Part shown: positions 48,982 to 58,389 of the stretch, one piece after another
Numbering within the stretch: position 1 is the first letter of the stretch
Layout: every line of letters starts with the position of its first letter
Origin: Microbulbifer variabilis
GTDB taxonomy: Bacteria > Pseudomonadota > Gammaproteobacteria > Pseudomonadales > Cellvibrionaceae
Length of the DNA: 64,000 nucleotides
Direction: 5' to 3'
Assembly: GCF_020524905.1 (NCBI RefSeq)
Contig: NZ_JAIVKI010000002.1
Location: 310,001 to 374,000, forward strand
Made by a program: the position numbers and the translations under genes
Notes under the pieces: model-generated
Told to the model about the DNA's origin: nothing
Database searches by the model: none
The model's input: the letters and a program-made list of their open reading frames with translations, nothing else

Positions 48982-50289
48982 CTATTTTGCAGTAGGTCGC
49001 TGGTCGCTGGCGGACGTGCTTTCCGGCTCGGCAAATTCGCGGCTGCGACGTATTAATGGCGCTATGGTAGAGCCCTGTACCACAATAGAAAAGAGCACGA
49101 CCCCATAGGTCATGACTACCCACAGATAGCGCAGATCCTGCTCTTGCACAAAAGCTTTGCCCGATGGAATTGACATAGCGAGGGCCAGAGCCAAGCCGCC
49201 TCTGAGACCGCCCCAGATAAGTATCCGGTTGGTATAGGGGTGATAGCGACGTCGCCTTTTCAGATACAGGAAGGGTACACCTACGGCCACTACCCGCGCC
49301 AACAGCACGATCACAATGCCTGCAACCATCAGCAAGTAATCTGCAGGGCGCAAATCAATGGTGATCAGGAACAGCCCCACCAATAGGAATAGTAAGCCGT
49401 TGAGGAAGTCCTCGGTGATATTCCAGAAATTATCCAATTCGTGTTGACTCACGCGGGAAAAGCCGCGTTCACGAGTGAAGTTACCGATGATTATGCCACT
49501 CACCACCATCGCCAGGGCGCCGGAGACACCGAGCAGATTGGCCAGTGAGAATCCCGCCGTGGGGATTACCAGAGTGAGCAACAGCTCCAGGCTGTGGTCG
49601 TCGGTGCAACAGATTAACCAGTGGAACAATCCACCGATAATCAGGCCAAGCAAAATACCACCGACAGCTTCTAGTGCGAACAGCTCCGCCACTGCTGGAA
49701 CCGTCGGCTGGCCCCCTTCGAAAGCCACAGCATAAATTACTGCAAACACCACAATGCCAAAGCCATCGTTGAACAGGGACTCCCCCTCCACCTGAATGGA
49801 AACCTGCTCTGGCGCTTTGAGGTTTTTCATAATGGCCAGCACGGCGATGGGGTCGGTGGGGGAGATTAGCGCACCAAATAATAGGCAGTAGACGAAAGCC
49901 ACCGGCATATTGATCAATGTCAGGAACCAATACAGCAGGGCACCGACTACAAAGGTGGAAATCAGGGTACCGACGATCGCCAACAGGCCAATTTCCAATT
50001 TTTGGTTGCGTAGTTCCAACAGGTCGATATGCAAACTGCCAGCGAAAAGCAGGAAACCCAGCATCCCTTTGAGCAGGATATCCTCCAGATTGAGCAGCGG
50101 CAGCAGCTGGTCCGCCCAAGTGCGCAACTCTACCACCCCCAATTTGCCCAGGCCGGTGACAATGAGCGACAGCGCCAGGGCCCCAGCCGTGATTGCAATG
50201 GTGGTTTGTGCACGCAGCACATACTGGTTTAGGAAGCCGAGAAAGACCGACACCGCGGCAAGAAAACAAAAGGTGTAATAGACTTCCAT
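48982..50289 (-). CDS. CPA1-family sodium:proton antiporter
   Basis: 435 residues with about twelve membrane helices. ISPTDPIAVLAIMKNLKAPE and VEGESLFNDGFGIVVFAVIYA contain the conserved aspartates, and WGGLRGGLALALAMSIPSG is the family signature near the end. It is shorter than the antiporter at 45122-46741 and lacks a cytoplasmic tail. It is the first gene of a two-gene operon with the KefB/C-like gene, giving three cation:proton antiporters within 5 kb. Confidence 0.9.
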   Translation of the reverse strand: MEVYYTFCFLAAVSVFLGFLNQYVLRAQTTIAITAGALALSLIVTGLGKLGVVELRTWADQLLPLLNLEDILLKGMLGFLLFAGSLHIDLLELRNQKLEIGLLAIVGTLISTFVVGALLYWFLTLINMPVAFVYCLLFGALISPTDPIAVLAIMKNLKAPEQVSIQVEGESLFNDGFGIVVFAVIYAVAFEGGQPTVPAVAELFALEAVGGILLGLIIGGLFHWLICCTDDHSLELLLTLVIPTAGFSLANLLGVSGALAMVVSGIIIGNFTRERGFSRVSQHELDNFWNITEDFLNGLLFLLVGLFLITIDLRPADYLLMVAGIVIVLLARVVAVGVPFLYLKRRRRYHPYTNRILIWGGLRGGLALALAMSIPSGKAFVQEQDLRYLWVVMTYGVVLFSIVVQGSTIAPLIRRSREFAEPESTSASDQRPTAK

Positions 50290-50734
50290 GCCGTGCGTGG
50301 ACTCCAGGGATAAGAATTGCGGGGCTCTGCCCAGCCTTCAAAAGCAGCGACATGCAGCTTTTTTGGACGAAATTATCAGTTGGCGAGCGTGCCGTTATTG
50401 TAGTCGCGCAGGGGCCCGCCCGAGTTTCCCTGACAGGGCTCTGGGCACAGGGGTGTCTGTTGGAAACCGCCGGCTGCGCCCTGGTTGGGGGCGCGCAATT
50501 GTAACGGCTCCTCGGTGTGGCACAACCGCATTTTTGATTTATATCCACAACAACGCTGCCGTGCCTGCCGAAACTGTCATTTATAAACTTCTGGTTTGTC
50601 TGACAAGCAATGACACAGCAGGTTTCCCCAGTGGTTGAAATCACTGATGGCCCAGCCTTCCCTTCAAATGCGAGTTCCCAGCTACACTGGAGTCATCTGA
50701 TGAAAGCGAATGCAGAAGCGCAAGAGAGAAGGCC
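50290..50734. other. Divergent intergenic region
   Basis: 445 bases between the minus-strand antiporter operon and the plus-strand DoxX gene. It must hold both promoters. No coding frame or repeat I can support was seen. Confidence 0.5.
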
Positions 50735-51133
50735 GTGGCAAATCATCCGTGGTTATGTGATACCTCCAAACTGGTCGGGCGGGTATTGATGTCCTTACTA
50801 TTTATCTTTGCTGGGTGGAACAAGATTGGCGGTTACAAAATGACCGAGGCCTTTATGGTATCCATGGGAATACCAGCCCTGTTGCTCCCTCTGGTGATTA
50901 TTGTGGAGCTGCTTGGAGGCTTGGCGATATTACTGGGGTTCTTTACCCGCTTCTCCGCTGTGATTCTTTTTCTCTTCTGCCTGGCCAGTGCTTGGATGGT
51001 GCATTACTCCCCCGGTGATCCCAGTGAAATGACCAACTTTATGAAAAACATCACTATTGCCGGAGGCTACCTGATCCTTGCCTGCGCTGGGGCCGGTCGT
51101 TTCAGCCTGGATCATTGGATTCGCAAAAAATAG
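50735..51133 (+). CDS. DoxX family membrane protein
   Basis: 132 residues with four hydrophobic helices. The DoxX signature is GRVLMSLLFIFAGWNKIGGY, followed by the G-rich helix VIIVELLGGLAILLGFFTRFSA. It starts with GTG 50735 after GAGAGAAGG. The family is linked to quinone-related redox functions and detoxification, but no specific reaction can be assigned. The GST gene downstream lies 149 bp away and might be co-regulated. Confidence 0.88.
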   Translation: MANHPWLCDTSKLVGRVLMSLLFIFAGWNKIGGYKMTEAFMVSMGIPALLLPLVIIVELLGGLAILLGFFTRFSAVILFLFCLASAWMVHYSPGDPSEMTNFMKNITIAGGYLILACAGAGRFSLDHWIRKK

Positions 51134-51282
51134 CGTCAACAGGCTGCGTGTTTACTGTGTGACTCATAGGTTCTCCAGCCCATCGCAGACGACCAGCGAA
51201 CACACCCGATACTCGGGATGAGCACTTTGCAAATGCGCAGCTACACGGCCTGATGTCGCGCTATCCATTTAGGAGGATCACC

Positions 51283-51888
51283 GTGAAACTCTTCTACGCG
51301 CCTGGGGCCTGTTCCCTATCCCCACACATCGTCGCCTTAGAGGCGGGAATTGATCTGGATCTTTGCAAGGTGGATCTTAAGACTCATACCTTGGAAAACG
51401 GTGATGACTTTAATCGGATCAATCCCAAAGGCTATGTGCCCGTCCTGCAGCTTGAAGGTGGTGAGCTGCTCACCGAGGGCGCTGCGATCATGCAGTTTCT
51501 CGCTGAACAAAAGCCGGACGCTAATTTGGCACCGCCGATGGGCACTCTGGATCACTACCGAATGCTGGAGTGGCTGAACTTCCTCAGTGCAGAAGTTCAT
51601 AAAAGCTTCCTGCCATTGTTTTGGAATGGCTCGGAGGAAGAAAAGGAAAAAGCTAAAGAAAAGATACTGCGCCGGATGGATTATATTGAAGAGCAGTTGC
51701 AGAGCGACTTTCTGCTGGGAGACTCCCTATCAGTGGCGGATACCTACCTCTATGTCATTATCCGCTGGCTTAAGGCTCTGCATTTCGATATGTCGCGCTG
51801 GCCCAGACTGCAGGCATTTCAAGGGCGTATGGAAGCGCGCCCGGCGGTTCAGAAGGCTCTGAGAGAGGAAATAAACCAGGCAGCCTAA
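51283..51888 (+). CDS. Glutathione S-transferase (beta class, GstA-like)
   Basis: 201 residues. KLFYAPGACSLSPHIVALEAG is typical of bacterial beta-class GSTs, with the Cys10-type catalytic residue in GACS. NPKGYVPVLQLEGGELLTEGAAIMQFLAE gives the glutathione-binding cis-Pro and EGAAI. The C-domain ends with LLGDSLSVADTYLYVIIRW. I start it at GTG 51283, because AGGAGG lies seven bases upstream; an ATG at 51253 would add ten unrelated residues. A different GST lies at 15883-16515. Confidence 0.92.
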   Translation: MKLFYAPGACSLSPHIVALEAGIDLDLCKVDLKTHTLENGDDFNRINPKGYVPVLQLEGGELLTEGAAIMQFLAEQKPDANLAPPMGTLDHYRMLEWLNFLSAEVHKSFLPLFWNGSEEEKEKAKEKILRRMDYIEEQLQSDFLLGDSLSVADTYLYVIIRWLKALHFDMSRWPRLQAFQGRMEARPAVQKALREEINQAA

Positions 51889-51903
51889 TTTCGAAAGTAT
51901 GTA

Positions 51904-53163
51904 TCAGCGTGGAGTGATGCGCCTGGTAATCGGTATATCCGATTCTATTGGATTGCGCGCCTGAGCGATGACCAATGAGGAGAACAGAGCTACCACCGCG
52001 CAGGCGAACATGGACCCGGCGATAGGAACCAGTGTGCCTGTGTGCAGACTACTCACCAGCCCGCCGAGTACCCCACCGGTGATAAAAATTGTGGCGCCAT
52101 AGAGGGCGTTAGCACTGCCGCTGATCTTGGGGAAAAACTCCAGGTAACAGGCGGCGGCGTTGGGCCCGGTAATCCCGATACAGCTCATCACCAGCACCAG
52201 TGGCACCATCCACAGGGCCAATTCTCTGATGCCTGTCATAGTACCCAGTAACAACAAACCACAGCCGAGCATCTGTAAGGTAACGCCCACCAGCAAAATA
52301 TTGCGTGGCTGGAACAGATTGAGCAGGCGGATATTGACCTGCACCATGCAGATCAGCCCCAAAATACAGGTGCCAAAAAACAGTGGGAAGTGGCTGGGAC
52401 TGACATTGAAGTAATCCATAAATACAAAGGGTGCAGTGGTGATATAGATAAACATCGAGCCACTAACACAGGCCTGGGTAGCGAGAAACCCGAGGGCGCG
52501 GCGGTTACGTAAAACCTGGCCATAAGTAGAGATCAGGGAGGCCAGCGGCATTAACTGGCGCCGTGCGCGGGTGAAACGGGATACGGTTTCCGGTAGCAGT
52601 AAGCGCACCAGTACCAGCATGGCGATGGCGTACAGCAACAGAAACACAAAAATGCTTTGCCAGCCTCCCATCGTTAGCAGCAGCGAGCCTAATACCGGGG
52701 CAATCAGGGGGGCGATCAACATAATAGTGCTGATCATGGAGATAATTTTGGCGGCCTCACGTCCACTGTGCAGATCGCGCACTATGGCCGCGCAAATCAC
52801 CGTCGCGAAACCACCTCCTATTGCCTGCAGAAAACGCAGGATGATCAATTGATCGACATGGTCGGCAAACAGAATCAGCAGCGAACTGACGATATAAATA
52901 CACAGGCCGATAGTTCCCACCAGCCGTCTTCCCCAGCGATCCGAGAGCGGCCCACCGAAGAGCTGGCCGAGAGCAAAGCCCAATAAAAAACTGGAAACCG
53001 AATACTGTACCCGCTCTACCTCCGTATCCAACGCCCCCGCCATGGCCGGTATGGCCGGCAAGTAGCTATCGATGGAAAACGGCGTCAGGGAGACCAGAGC
53101 CGCCAGCCATACCACCAACCAGCGCGGTGCCTTTTGTTCAGCGGATAAAGCGGTGGATGTCAT
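51904..53163 (-). CDS. Bcr/CflA-type multidrug efflux MFS transporter
   Basis: 419 residues and twelve predicted membrane helices. The DHA1 signature is in FSIDSYLPAIPAMAGAL, FLLGFALGQLFGGPLSDRWGRR (motif A) and RFLQAIGGGFATVICAAIVRDL (motif B/C region). This is the Bcr/CflA subfamily, proton-driven exporters of bicyclomycin-like drugs, sulfonamides or cysteine. The substrate is unknown. It faces the GST gene with only 15 bp between the two stops. Confidence 0.9.
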   Translation of the reverse strand: MTSTALSAEQKAPRWLVVWLAALVSLTPFSIDSYLPAIPAMAGALDTEVERVQYSVSSFLLGFALGQLFGGPLSDRWGRRLVGTIGLCIYIVSSLLILFADHVDQLIILRFLQAIGGGFATVICAAIVRDLHSGREAAKIISMISTIMLIAPLIAPVLGSLLLTMGGWQSIFVFLLLYAIAMLVLVRLLLPETVSRFTRARRQLMPLASLISTYGQVLRNRRALGFLATQACVSGSMFIYITTAPFVFMDYFNVSPSHFPLFFGTCILGLICMVQVNIRLLNLFQPRNILLVGVTLQMLGCGLLLLGTMTGIRELALWMVPLVLVMSCIGITGPNAAACYLEFFPKISGSANALYGATIFITGGVLGGLVSSLHTGTLVPIAGSMFACAVVALFSSLVIAQARNPIESDIPITRRITPR

Positions 53164-53268
53164 GGAATTGCTCTGGGACGTTTTGGGGCTCTTGTTGGCG
53201 GTGACAATAAGCAGGCATGCTAAAGGGGCGCGACACCTTATCTAGTGCCGCATACCTGAGAGGCTCCC

Positions 53269-54123
53269 TCAGTGCTTGTCTTCCCGCAATGTGTACAGGC
53301 CCTGTTTTAATTTCAATAAATGTTCCTGCAACTGGGGGCCTTTGCGTTGGGCCACGCCAATGGCGAGTACATCGATCACCACCAGGTGGGCGATCCGCGA
53401 GGACAGCGGCGTATAGATCTCGATATCCTCTTCCACATCGACTTCTAGCGGGATACTGGCCTGCTGTGCCACGAGTGAGCCACTGGGTGCTAGGCCGATC
53501 ACCAGAGCCCCCTGCTCTTTCGCCATACCCATGGAGCGCAGCAAAGCCTTGGTTCGCCCGCTCTGCGAGATAGCCACCACCACATCGCCGGGTTGCATGG
53601 ACATGGCCGACATATTCTGGATGTGGTGATCCGAGTGGGCCGCGGTGGCCAGTTGCAGGCGGAAGAACTTGTGCTGGGCGTCGGCGGCCACCGCACCGGA
53701 GGCGCCGAAGCCAAAGAATTCGACCCGTTTGGAGGCGGCGATGGCAGTCACTGCGGCTTCCAGGGCGCGGTCGTCAATGCGGTCGCGCACCTTCAGCAGG
53801 GTATCTACGGTGGAGTCGAATACCTTGCGCTTGTACTCGGCGATGGTGTCGGTCTCAGTCACCGCAATCTGGCCGAAACTGGGGCTTGAGGCCAGCTGTT
53901 GCGCCAGGTTCAGCTTAAACTCCTGAAAACCGGAACAACCCACGGCGCGGCAGAAGCGCACCACTGTGGGTTCACTCACCTGGGCCTCGGTGGCCAAATC
54001 GACGATACGCATATGAATGATTTCGTCGGGATTGGCAAGAATATACTCCGCCACCTTGCGCTCAGATTTGCGCATGGATGATAGCTGTTCGCTGATTTTT
54101 TGCGTGACTTCCGCCGGTTTCAC
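53269..54123 (-). CDS. hexR: HexR-type RpiR-family regulator
   Basis: 284 residues. The N-terminal RpiR helix-turn-helix (MRKSERKVAEYILANPDEIIHMRIVDLATEAQVSEPTVVRFCRAVGCSGFQEFKLNLAQQL) is followed by a SIS domain (VEFFGFGASGAVAADAQHKFFRL ... VVAISQSGRTKALL) that binds a sugar phosphate, KDPG in known HexR proteins. HexR controls glucose and central carbon genes in Pseudomonas and Shewanella. Here it is divergent from uvrD rather than next to zwf, so targets must be elsewhere. The sequence ends YTLREDKH. Confidence 0.88.
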   Translation of the reverse strand: MKPAEVTQKISEQLSSMRKSERKVAEYILANPDEIIHMRIVDLATEAQVSEPTVVRFCRAVGCSGFQEFKLNLAQQLASSPSFGQIAVTETDTIAEYKRKVFDSTVDTLLKVRDRIDDRALEAAVTAIAASKRVEFFGFGASGAVAADAQHKFFRLQLATAAHSDHHIQNMSAMSMQPGDVVVAISQSGRTKALLRSMGMAKEQGALVIGLAPSGSLVAQQASIPLEVDVEEDIEIYTPLSSRIAHLVVIDVLAIGVAQRKGPQLQEHLLKLKQGLYTLREDKH

Positions 54124-54212
54124 AGGACTACCTTCTCTATGCCAGATGCCGCAGTTTAGCCGCTGAGCCCTCTGCTGGCGAGCGGCTTGGCATTGTCAGC
54201 CGGGACAAAATC

Positions 54213-54228
54213 CTGTTTATTTACACAG
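54213..54228. promoter_or_regulatory. LexA (SOS) box upstream of uvrD
   Basis: CTGTTTATTTACACAG has the CTG-N10-CAG form of gammaproteobacterial LexA sites, with an AT-rich centre. It lies 34 bases before the uvrD ATG. E. coli uvrD is also in the LexA regulon. Confidence 0.7.
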
Positions 54229-54262
54229 GTCTCGCACAGCAGCTCTGGTACAATCTTCGCCC

Positions 54263-56467
54263 ATGGACGTATCTCAGATTTTAGACCCCCTTAACGACGC
54301 CCAGCGCGAAGCGGTAGCCGCCGCGCCCGGCAATCAATTGGTTCTGGCCGGTGCCGGCTCGGGCAAGACCCGCGTGCTGGTGCATCGCATCGCTTGGTTA
54401 ATGCAGGTGGAAGGCGCTTCGCCCTACTCCATTATGGCGGTGACATTCACCAATAAGGCCGCTCGCGAGATGCGCGCAAGAATTGAGGAGCTACTGGGGG
54501 TAAATACCTTTGGTATGTGGGTGGGGACCTTCCATGGCCTGGCTCACCGCCTGCTCAAGGCCCATTGGCAAGAGGCCAAGTTGCCGCAAAACTTCCAGAT
54601 TCTGGATTCCGACGACCAGCTGCGTTTGATCAAGCGGGTACAGACAGACCTGGGCCTAGACGATAAGAAGTGGCCACCGCGGGAGACCCAGTGGTGGATT
54701 GGTGCGCAGAAAGACGAGGGCCTGCGCCCGCAATATATCAATGCCGGCGCCGACCCCTGGCTACAGACCATGGTGCGCATCTACTTCGCCTACGAAGAGG
54801 CCTGCCAGCGCGGCGGACTGGTGGATTTTGGTGAGCTGCTGCTGCGTGCCCACGAGCTCTGGCTGAATAACGACGCTATTCTCGCCCACTACCGTCGGCG
54901 TTTCCCCTTTATTCTGGTGGATGAGTTCCAGGATACCAACACCATCCAATATGCCTGGCTGCGCCTGCTCGCCGGTGAGGAGTGCCACATCACAGCCGTA
55001 GGGGATGATGACCAGTCCATTTACGGCTGGCGCGGCGCCAAGATTGAGAATATCCAGCACTTTTCCTCAGACTTGCGCGAAGTGCAGACGGTGCGACTGG
55101 AGCAAAATTATCGCTCCACCTCCACCATATTGAATGCGGCCAACGCGGTGATCGCCAATAACAGCGGCCGCCTGGGCAAGGAGTTATGGACCAAAGGTGA
55201 GGAAGGCGAACCCATTGCCGTCTACGCCGCCTATAACGAGCAAGATGAATCGCGCTTTATTGTCGAGCGTATTAATGATTGGGTGCGTGATGGCAATCGC
55301 CGCGACAGCATCGCTATTCTCTACCGTTCAAATGCCCAATCTCGGGTGCTCGAAGAAGGCCTGCTGCGCGAACAGGTGCCTTACCGTATTTACGGCGGCC
55401 AGCGCTTCTACGATCGTCTGGAAATCAAGAATGCCCTTTCCTATCTGCGCCTGATCAGCAACCGCGATGATGACACCGCCTTTGAGCGGGTGGTGAATAC
55501 CCCCACGCGCGGTATCGGTGCGCGCACCGTGGAAATGGTGCGCTCCTATGCCCGCGAACAGGGCTGCTCTATGTGGCGGGCGGCCAAGCTCATGTTGCAA
55601 CAGCGGGTTCTGGCTGCGCGCGCCGGCAATGCCCTTCAGAACTTTTTGGATCTGGTCAACCATTTGGCTGTAAATGCCGAAGATAAAGAACTGGATGCCA
55701 TCGCCGAGGATGTGATCGAGACCAGTGGACTGCTGGAATTCCACGGTAAAGAAAAAGGTGAGAAGGGGCAGACGCGGGTGGAAAACTTAAAGGAGCTAGT
55801 GACGGCTTGTCGCTCCTTTACCGGTGTGGATCTGCCCGAGGGCGAGGAAGATGAGGAGGAGATTCCCCTGCTCAACCAATTCCTCGATAGCGCTGCCCTT
55901 GATGCCGGTGAAGGCCAGGCGGATGAGTTTGAAGATGCGGTCCAGTTAATGACCCTGCACTCCGCCAAGGGCCTGGAATTTCCCCTGGTATTTATGGCGG
56001 GTGTCGAGGAAAACCTCTTCCCGCACAAGATGTCCGCGCAGGAGCCCGGTCGCATGGAGGAAGAGCGACGTCTCTGCTATGTGGGTATTACCCGCGCCAT
56101 GCGCAAGTTGTACATTACCTACGCAGAAAACCGCCGTTTGTTTGGCAGTGAGACCTATAACAGCCCGTCTCGCTTTATCGGTGAGATTCCGCCTAATTTG
56201 GTGCACGAAGTACGCCTGAAAACTGAAATTTCCAGGCCACTCTACCAAGCGGACTACGGTAAGGTGGGTCAGTTCTCTGATCCGGCCCCGGATTTCGATG
56301 ACCTGCCACCACTGGCCCTGGGCGGTCGAGTGGAGCATTCAAGGTTTGGCGAAGGCACCGTAGTGCAGTTCGAGGGCAATGGTCCACGCGCGCGGGTGCA
56401 GGTCAATTTTGATGATGCCGGAAGTAAATGGCTGGTGGTGGCTATGGCTAAGTTGCAGCCCTTATAA
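54263..56467 (+). CDS. uvrD: DNA helicase II (UvrD)
   Basis: Superfamily 1A 3'-5' helicase for nucleotide-excision and mismatch repair. Of its 734 residues, LNDAQREAVAAAPGNQLVLAGAGSGKT holds the Q motif and Walker A (residues 30-36). VDEFQDTN is motif II, GDDDQSIYGWRGA motif III, EQNYRST motif IV, LMTLHSAKGLEF motif V, and ERRLCYVGITRAM motif VI. The C-terminus VNFDDAGSKWLVVAMAKLQPL contains the Tudor-like module of UvrD/PcrA. It has a LexA box upstream and is divergent from hexR. Confidence 0.97.
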   Translation: MDVSQILDPLNDAQREAVAAAPGNQLVLAGAGSGKTRVLVHRIAWLMQVEGASPYSIMAVTFTNKAAREMRARIEELLGVNTFGMWVGTFHGLAHRLLKAHWQEAKLPQNFQILDSDDQLRLIKRVQTDLGLDDKKWPPRETQWWIGAQKDEGLRPQYINAGADPWLQTMVRIYFAYEEACQRGGLVDFGELLLRAHELWLNNDAILAHYRRRFPFILVDEFQDTNTIQYAWLRLLAGEECHITAVGDDDQSIYGWRGAKIENIQHFSSDLREVQTVRLEQNYRSTSTILNAANAVIANNSGRLGKELWTKGEEGEPIAVYAAYNEQDESRFIVERINDWVRDGNRRDSIAILYRSNAQSRVLEEGLLREQVPYRIYGGQRFYDRLEIKNALSYLRLISNRDDDTAFERVVNTPTRGIGARTVEMVRSYAREQGCSMWRAAKLMLQQRVLAARAGNALQNFLDLVNHLAVNAEDKELDAIAEDVIETSGLLEFHGKEKGEKGQTRVENLKELVTACRSFTGVDLPEGEEDEEEIPLLNQFLDSAALDAGEGQADEFEDAVQLMTLHSAKGLEFPLVFMAGVEENLFPHKMSAQEPGRMEEERRLCYVGITRAMRKLYITYAENRRLFGSETYNSPSRFIGEIPPNLVHEVRLKTEISRPLYQADYGKVGQFSDPAPDFDDLPPLALGGRVEHSRFGEGTVVQFEGNGPRARVQVNFDDAGSKWLVVAMAKLQPL

Positions 56468-56602
56468 ATTGTTTGCTTTGGTAAAAACCGGGACACATTA
56501 AAGATATTTTTCTACAGTGGTTTTGGTTTTTGTCAAGGTTTCGAATATTAAAAAAAGATCATTAATCGATGATCAGCGCCATAAAAAAGATAATTAAAAG
56601 CG

Positions 56603-57772
56603 ATGAAAAAAGTTAATTGGTACCCCGCTATTATTTTGGGCCTCATCGCCCTGCTGGTTATTACCTTTGCCGCACTGGTCACTTCCCGTGCGGCACAGGG
56701 GCCAGCACAACACTTTTCTGATACGGACAATAAAGAATTGTTTGAGTGGAAGCTGGTTACCACCTGGCCAAAAAATTTCCCCGGCCTCGGCCAGGCACCG
56801 GAACGCTTCGCAAAAAATGTTGAGAAGATGTCGTCCGGCCGTCTCAAAATTAAAGTTTATGGTGCGGGTGAGCTGGTGCCGGCACTGGGTATTTTTGGCG
56901 CGGTATCTGAGGGTGCTGCACAGATGGGGCATGGTGCCGCCTATTATTGGAAAGGCAAGATTCCAGCGGCCCAGTTTTTTACCGCAGTGCCTTTTGGCTT
57001 AAACGCCCAGGAAATGAATGGCTGGCTGCATCACGGTGGCGGTTTAGAACTTTGGACGGAGATTTATGAACCGTTCAATCTGATTCCCCTGGCTGGTGGC
57101 TCCACCGGGGTGCAGATGGCGGGTTGGTTTAATAAGCCGATTAATTCCGTTGAGGATTTACAGGGCCTAAAAATGCGTATTCCCGGCCTGGGAGGTGAAG
57201 TTTTAAATCGGGCCGGCGGCACCGCTGTGACGATTCCTGGTGGTGAACTTTATACTGCGTTGCAAACTGGTGTCATTGATGCGACCGAATGGGTCGGTCC
57301 ATATAACGATCTTGCCTTTGGTTTCCACCAGGTTGCCGAGTATTACTACTATCCCGGCTGGCATGAGCCTGGCTCGATGATGGAATTTATTGTCAATAAA
57401 AAAGCTTTTGAAAAATTGCCGAAAGATTTGCAAGTGATTGTGCGGGTTGCAGCCCGCGAAGCAAATCAGGATATGTTGGATGAATACACAGCGCGTAATA
57501 ACCGCGCCTTGCGGGAGCTGGTGGAAGAGCACGGGGTGAAGGTTAGACGCCTGCCAGACGATGTACTTTCACACCTGAAGAAAATCAATACGCAAATTAT
57601 GCAGGAGACCGCAAACAAAGATCCGGAATTTGCACGCATCTATAAGGCCTTTAAGGACTTTGAACGTGATGTGCGGCCCTATCACCAGATTAGTGAAGAG
57701 GCTTATTACCAGGCGCGAGCGCTGGATGAAGAGAATGATGATGGACTAAAAGCGGCATTGAAGGGAAACTGA
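56603..57772 (+). CDS. TRAP transporter solute-binding protein (DctP family)
   Basis: 389 residues. An uncleaved or lipidless N-terminal hydrophobic segment (residues 8-30, PAIILGLIALLVITFAALVTS) probably tethers or exports it to the periplasm. The binding fold has FEWKLVTTWPKNFPGLGQAPERFAKNVEKMSSGRLKIKVYGAGELVPA, LKMRIPGLGGEVLNRAGG (ligand-binding Arg) and TEWVGPYNDLAFGFHQVA. It resembles the TakP group, which binds 2-oxo acids as dimers with a cation; the ligand here is inferred. Its own membrane subunits are not adjacent; a TRAP large permease starts 5.4 kb further at the window edge. Confidence 0.9.
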   Translation: MKKVNWYPAIILGLIALLVITFAALVTSRAAQGPAQHFSDTDNKELFEWKLVTTWPKNFPGLGQAPERFAKNVEKMSSGRLKIKVYGAGELVPALGIFGAVSEGAAQMGHGAAYYWKGKIPAAQFFTAVPFGLNAQEMNGWLHHGGGLELWTEIYEPFNLIPLAGGSTGVQMAGWFNKPINSVEDLQGLKMRIPGLGGEVLNRAGGTAVTIPGGELYTALQTGVIDATEWVGPYNDLAFGFHQVAEYYYYPGWHEPGSMMEFIVNKKAFEKLPKDLQVIVRVAAREANQDMLDEYTARNNRALRELVEEHGVKVRRLPDDVLSHLKKINTQIMQETANKDPEFARIYKAFKDFERDVRPYHQISEEAYYQARALDEENDDGLKAALKGN

Positions 57773-57790
57773 CTTAAGGCAGTTTCCCTT
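57761..57790. terminator. Hairpin overlapping the TRAP binding-protein stop
   Basis: AAGGGAAACTG and CAGTTTCCCTT form a perfect 11-bp stem that includes the TGA. It lies between convergent genes and could terminate both, though only a short T-run follows. Confidence 0.6.
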
Positions 57791-57812
57791 CAATAATTGT
57801 CATGGATAGCGA

Positions 57813-58211
57813 CTAAGGCAGCGGCCTGGTATGTCCTCTATCGTCAATAGCGACAAAAACAAACTCACCTTCGGTGACTTTTACCTGCTCACCGGAATCC
57901 ACCCGCGTCAGCCATACCTCAACCATCGTCCTGATAGAGGAACGCCCTACCTCAATAGCCTCGGCATAGCAGCTGACTGTAGATCCAACCGGTACCGGAC
58001 GTAAGAACACCATGCTGCCTACCGCGACGGTGGTTACCCTACCGCGTGCGATACTCTGTGCCAGGATCGCACCGGCCAGATCCATTTGTGACATCAGCCA
58101 ACCGGCGAATACGTCTCCCTGGGGATTGGTATCACGGGGCATAGCCAGGGTTTGTAAGGTTAGCGTGCCTGAGGGTTGCGGGTTTTCATCAAGGGCTGAA
58201 AGTGCGGACAT
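57813..58211 (-). CDS. Acyl-CoA thioesterase, YciA type
   Basis: 132 residues of the hotdog fold. MPRDTNPQGDVFAGWLMSQMDLAGAILA is the YciA/BACH signature with the catalytic Asp in GWLMSQMD; VFLRPVPVGSTVSCYAE follows. It hydrolyses acyl-CoA to free acid and CoA in the cytoplasm, with broad specificity in E. coli YciA. It is a single gene with its own terminator region. Confidence 0.9.
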   Translation of the reverse strand: MSALSALDENPQPSGTLTLQTLAMPRDTNPQGDVFAGWLMSQMDLAGAILAQSIARGRVTTVAVGSMVFLRPVPVGSTVSCYAEAIEVGRSSIRTMVEVWLTRVDSGEQVKVTEGEFVFVAIDDRGHTRPLP

Positions 58212-58389
58212 CGACTGCTCACAGATTGTTAGAGTTATTGGTTTCCACCTGGGGAAAGGTGGCGCATTCTAGCACAAATTGCATAGTAATTAGCCAATCT
58301 TCATTCACTTGCAAGTAGATAGTTTTTAACTCTTAGCCGGGAACATCCCGGCCACTTCTACAGTGACCGGGAGACAGTTGGGCAGGGGG

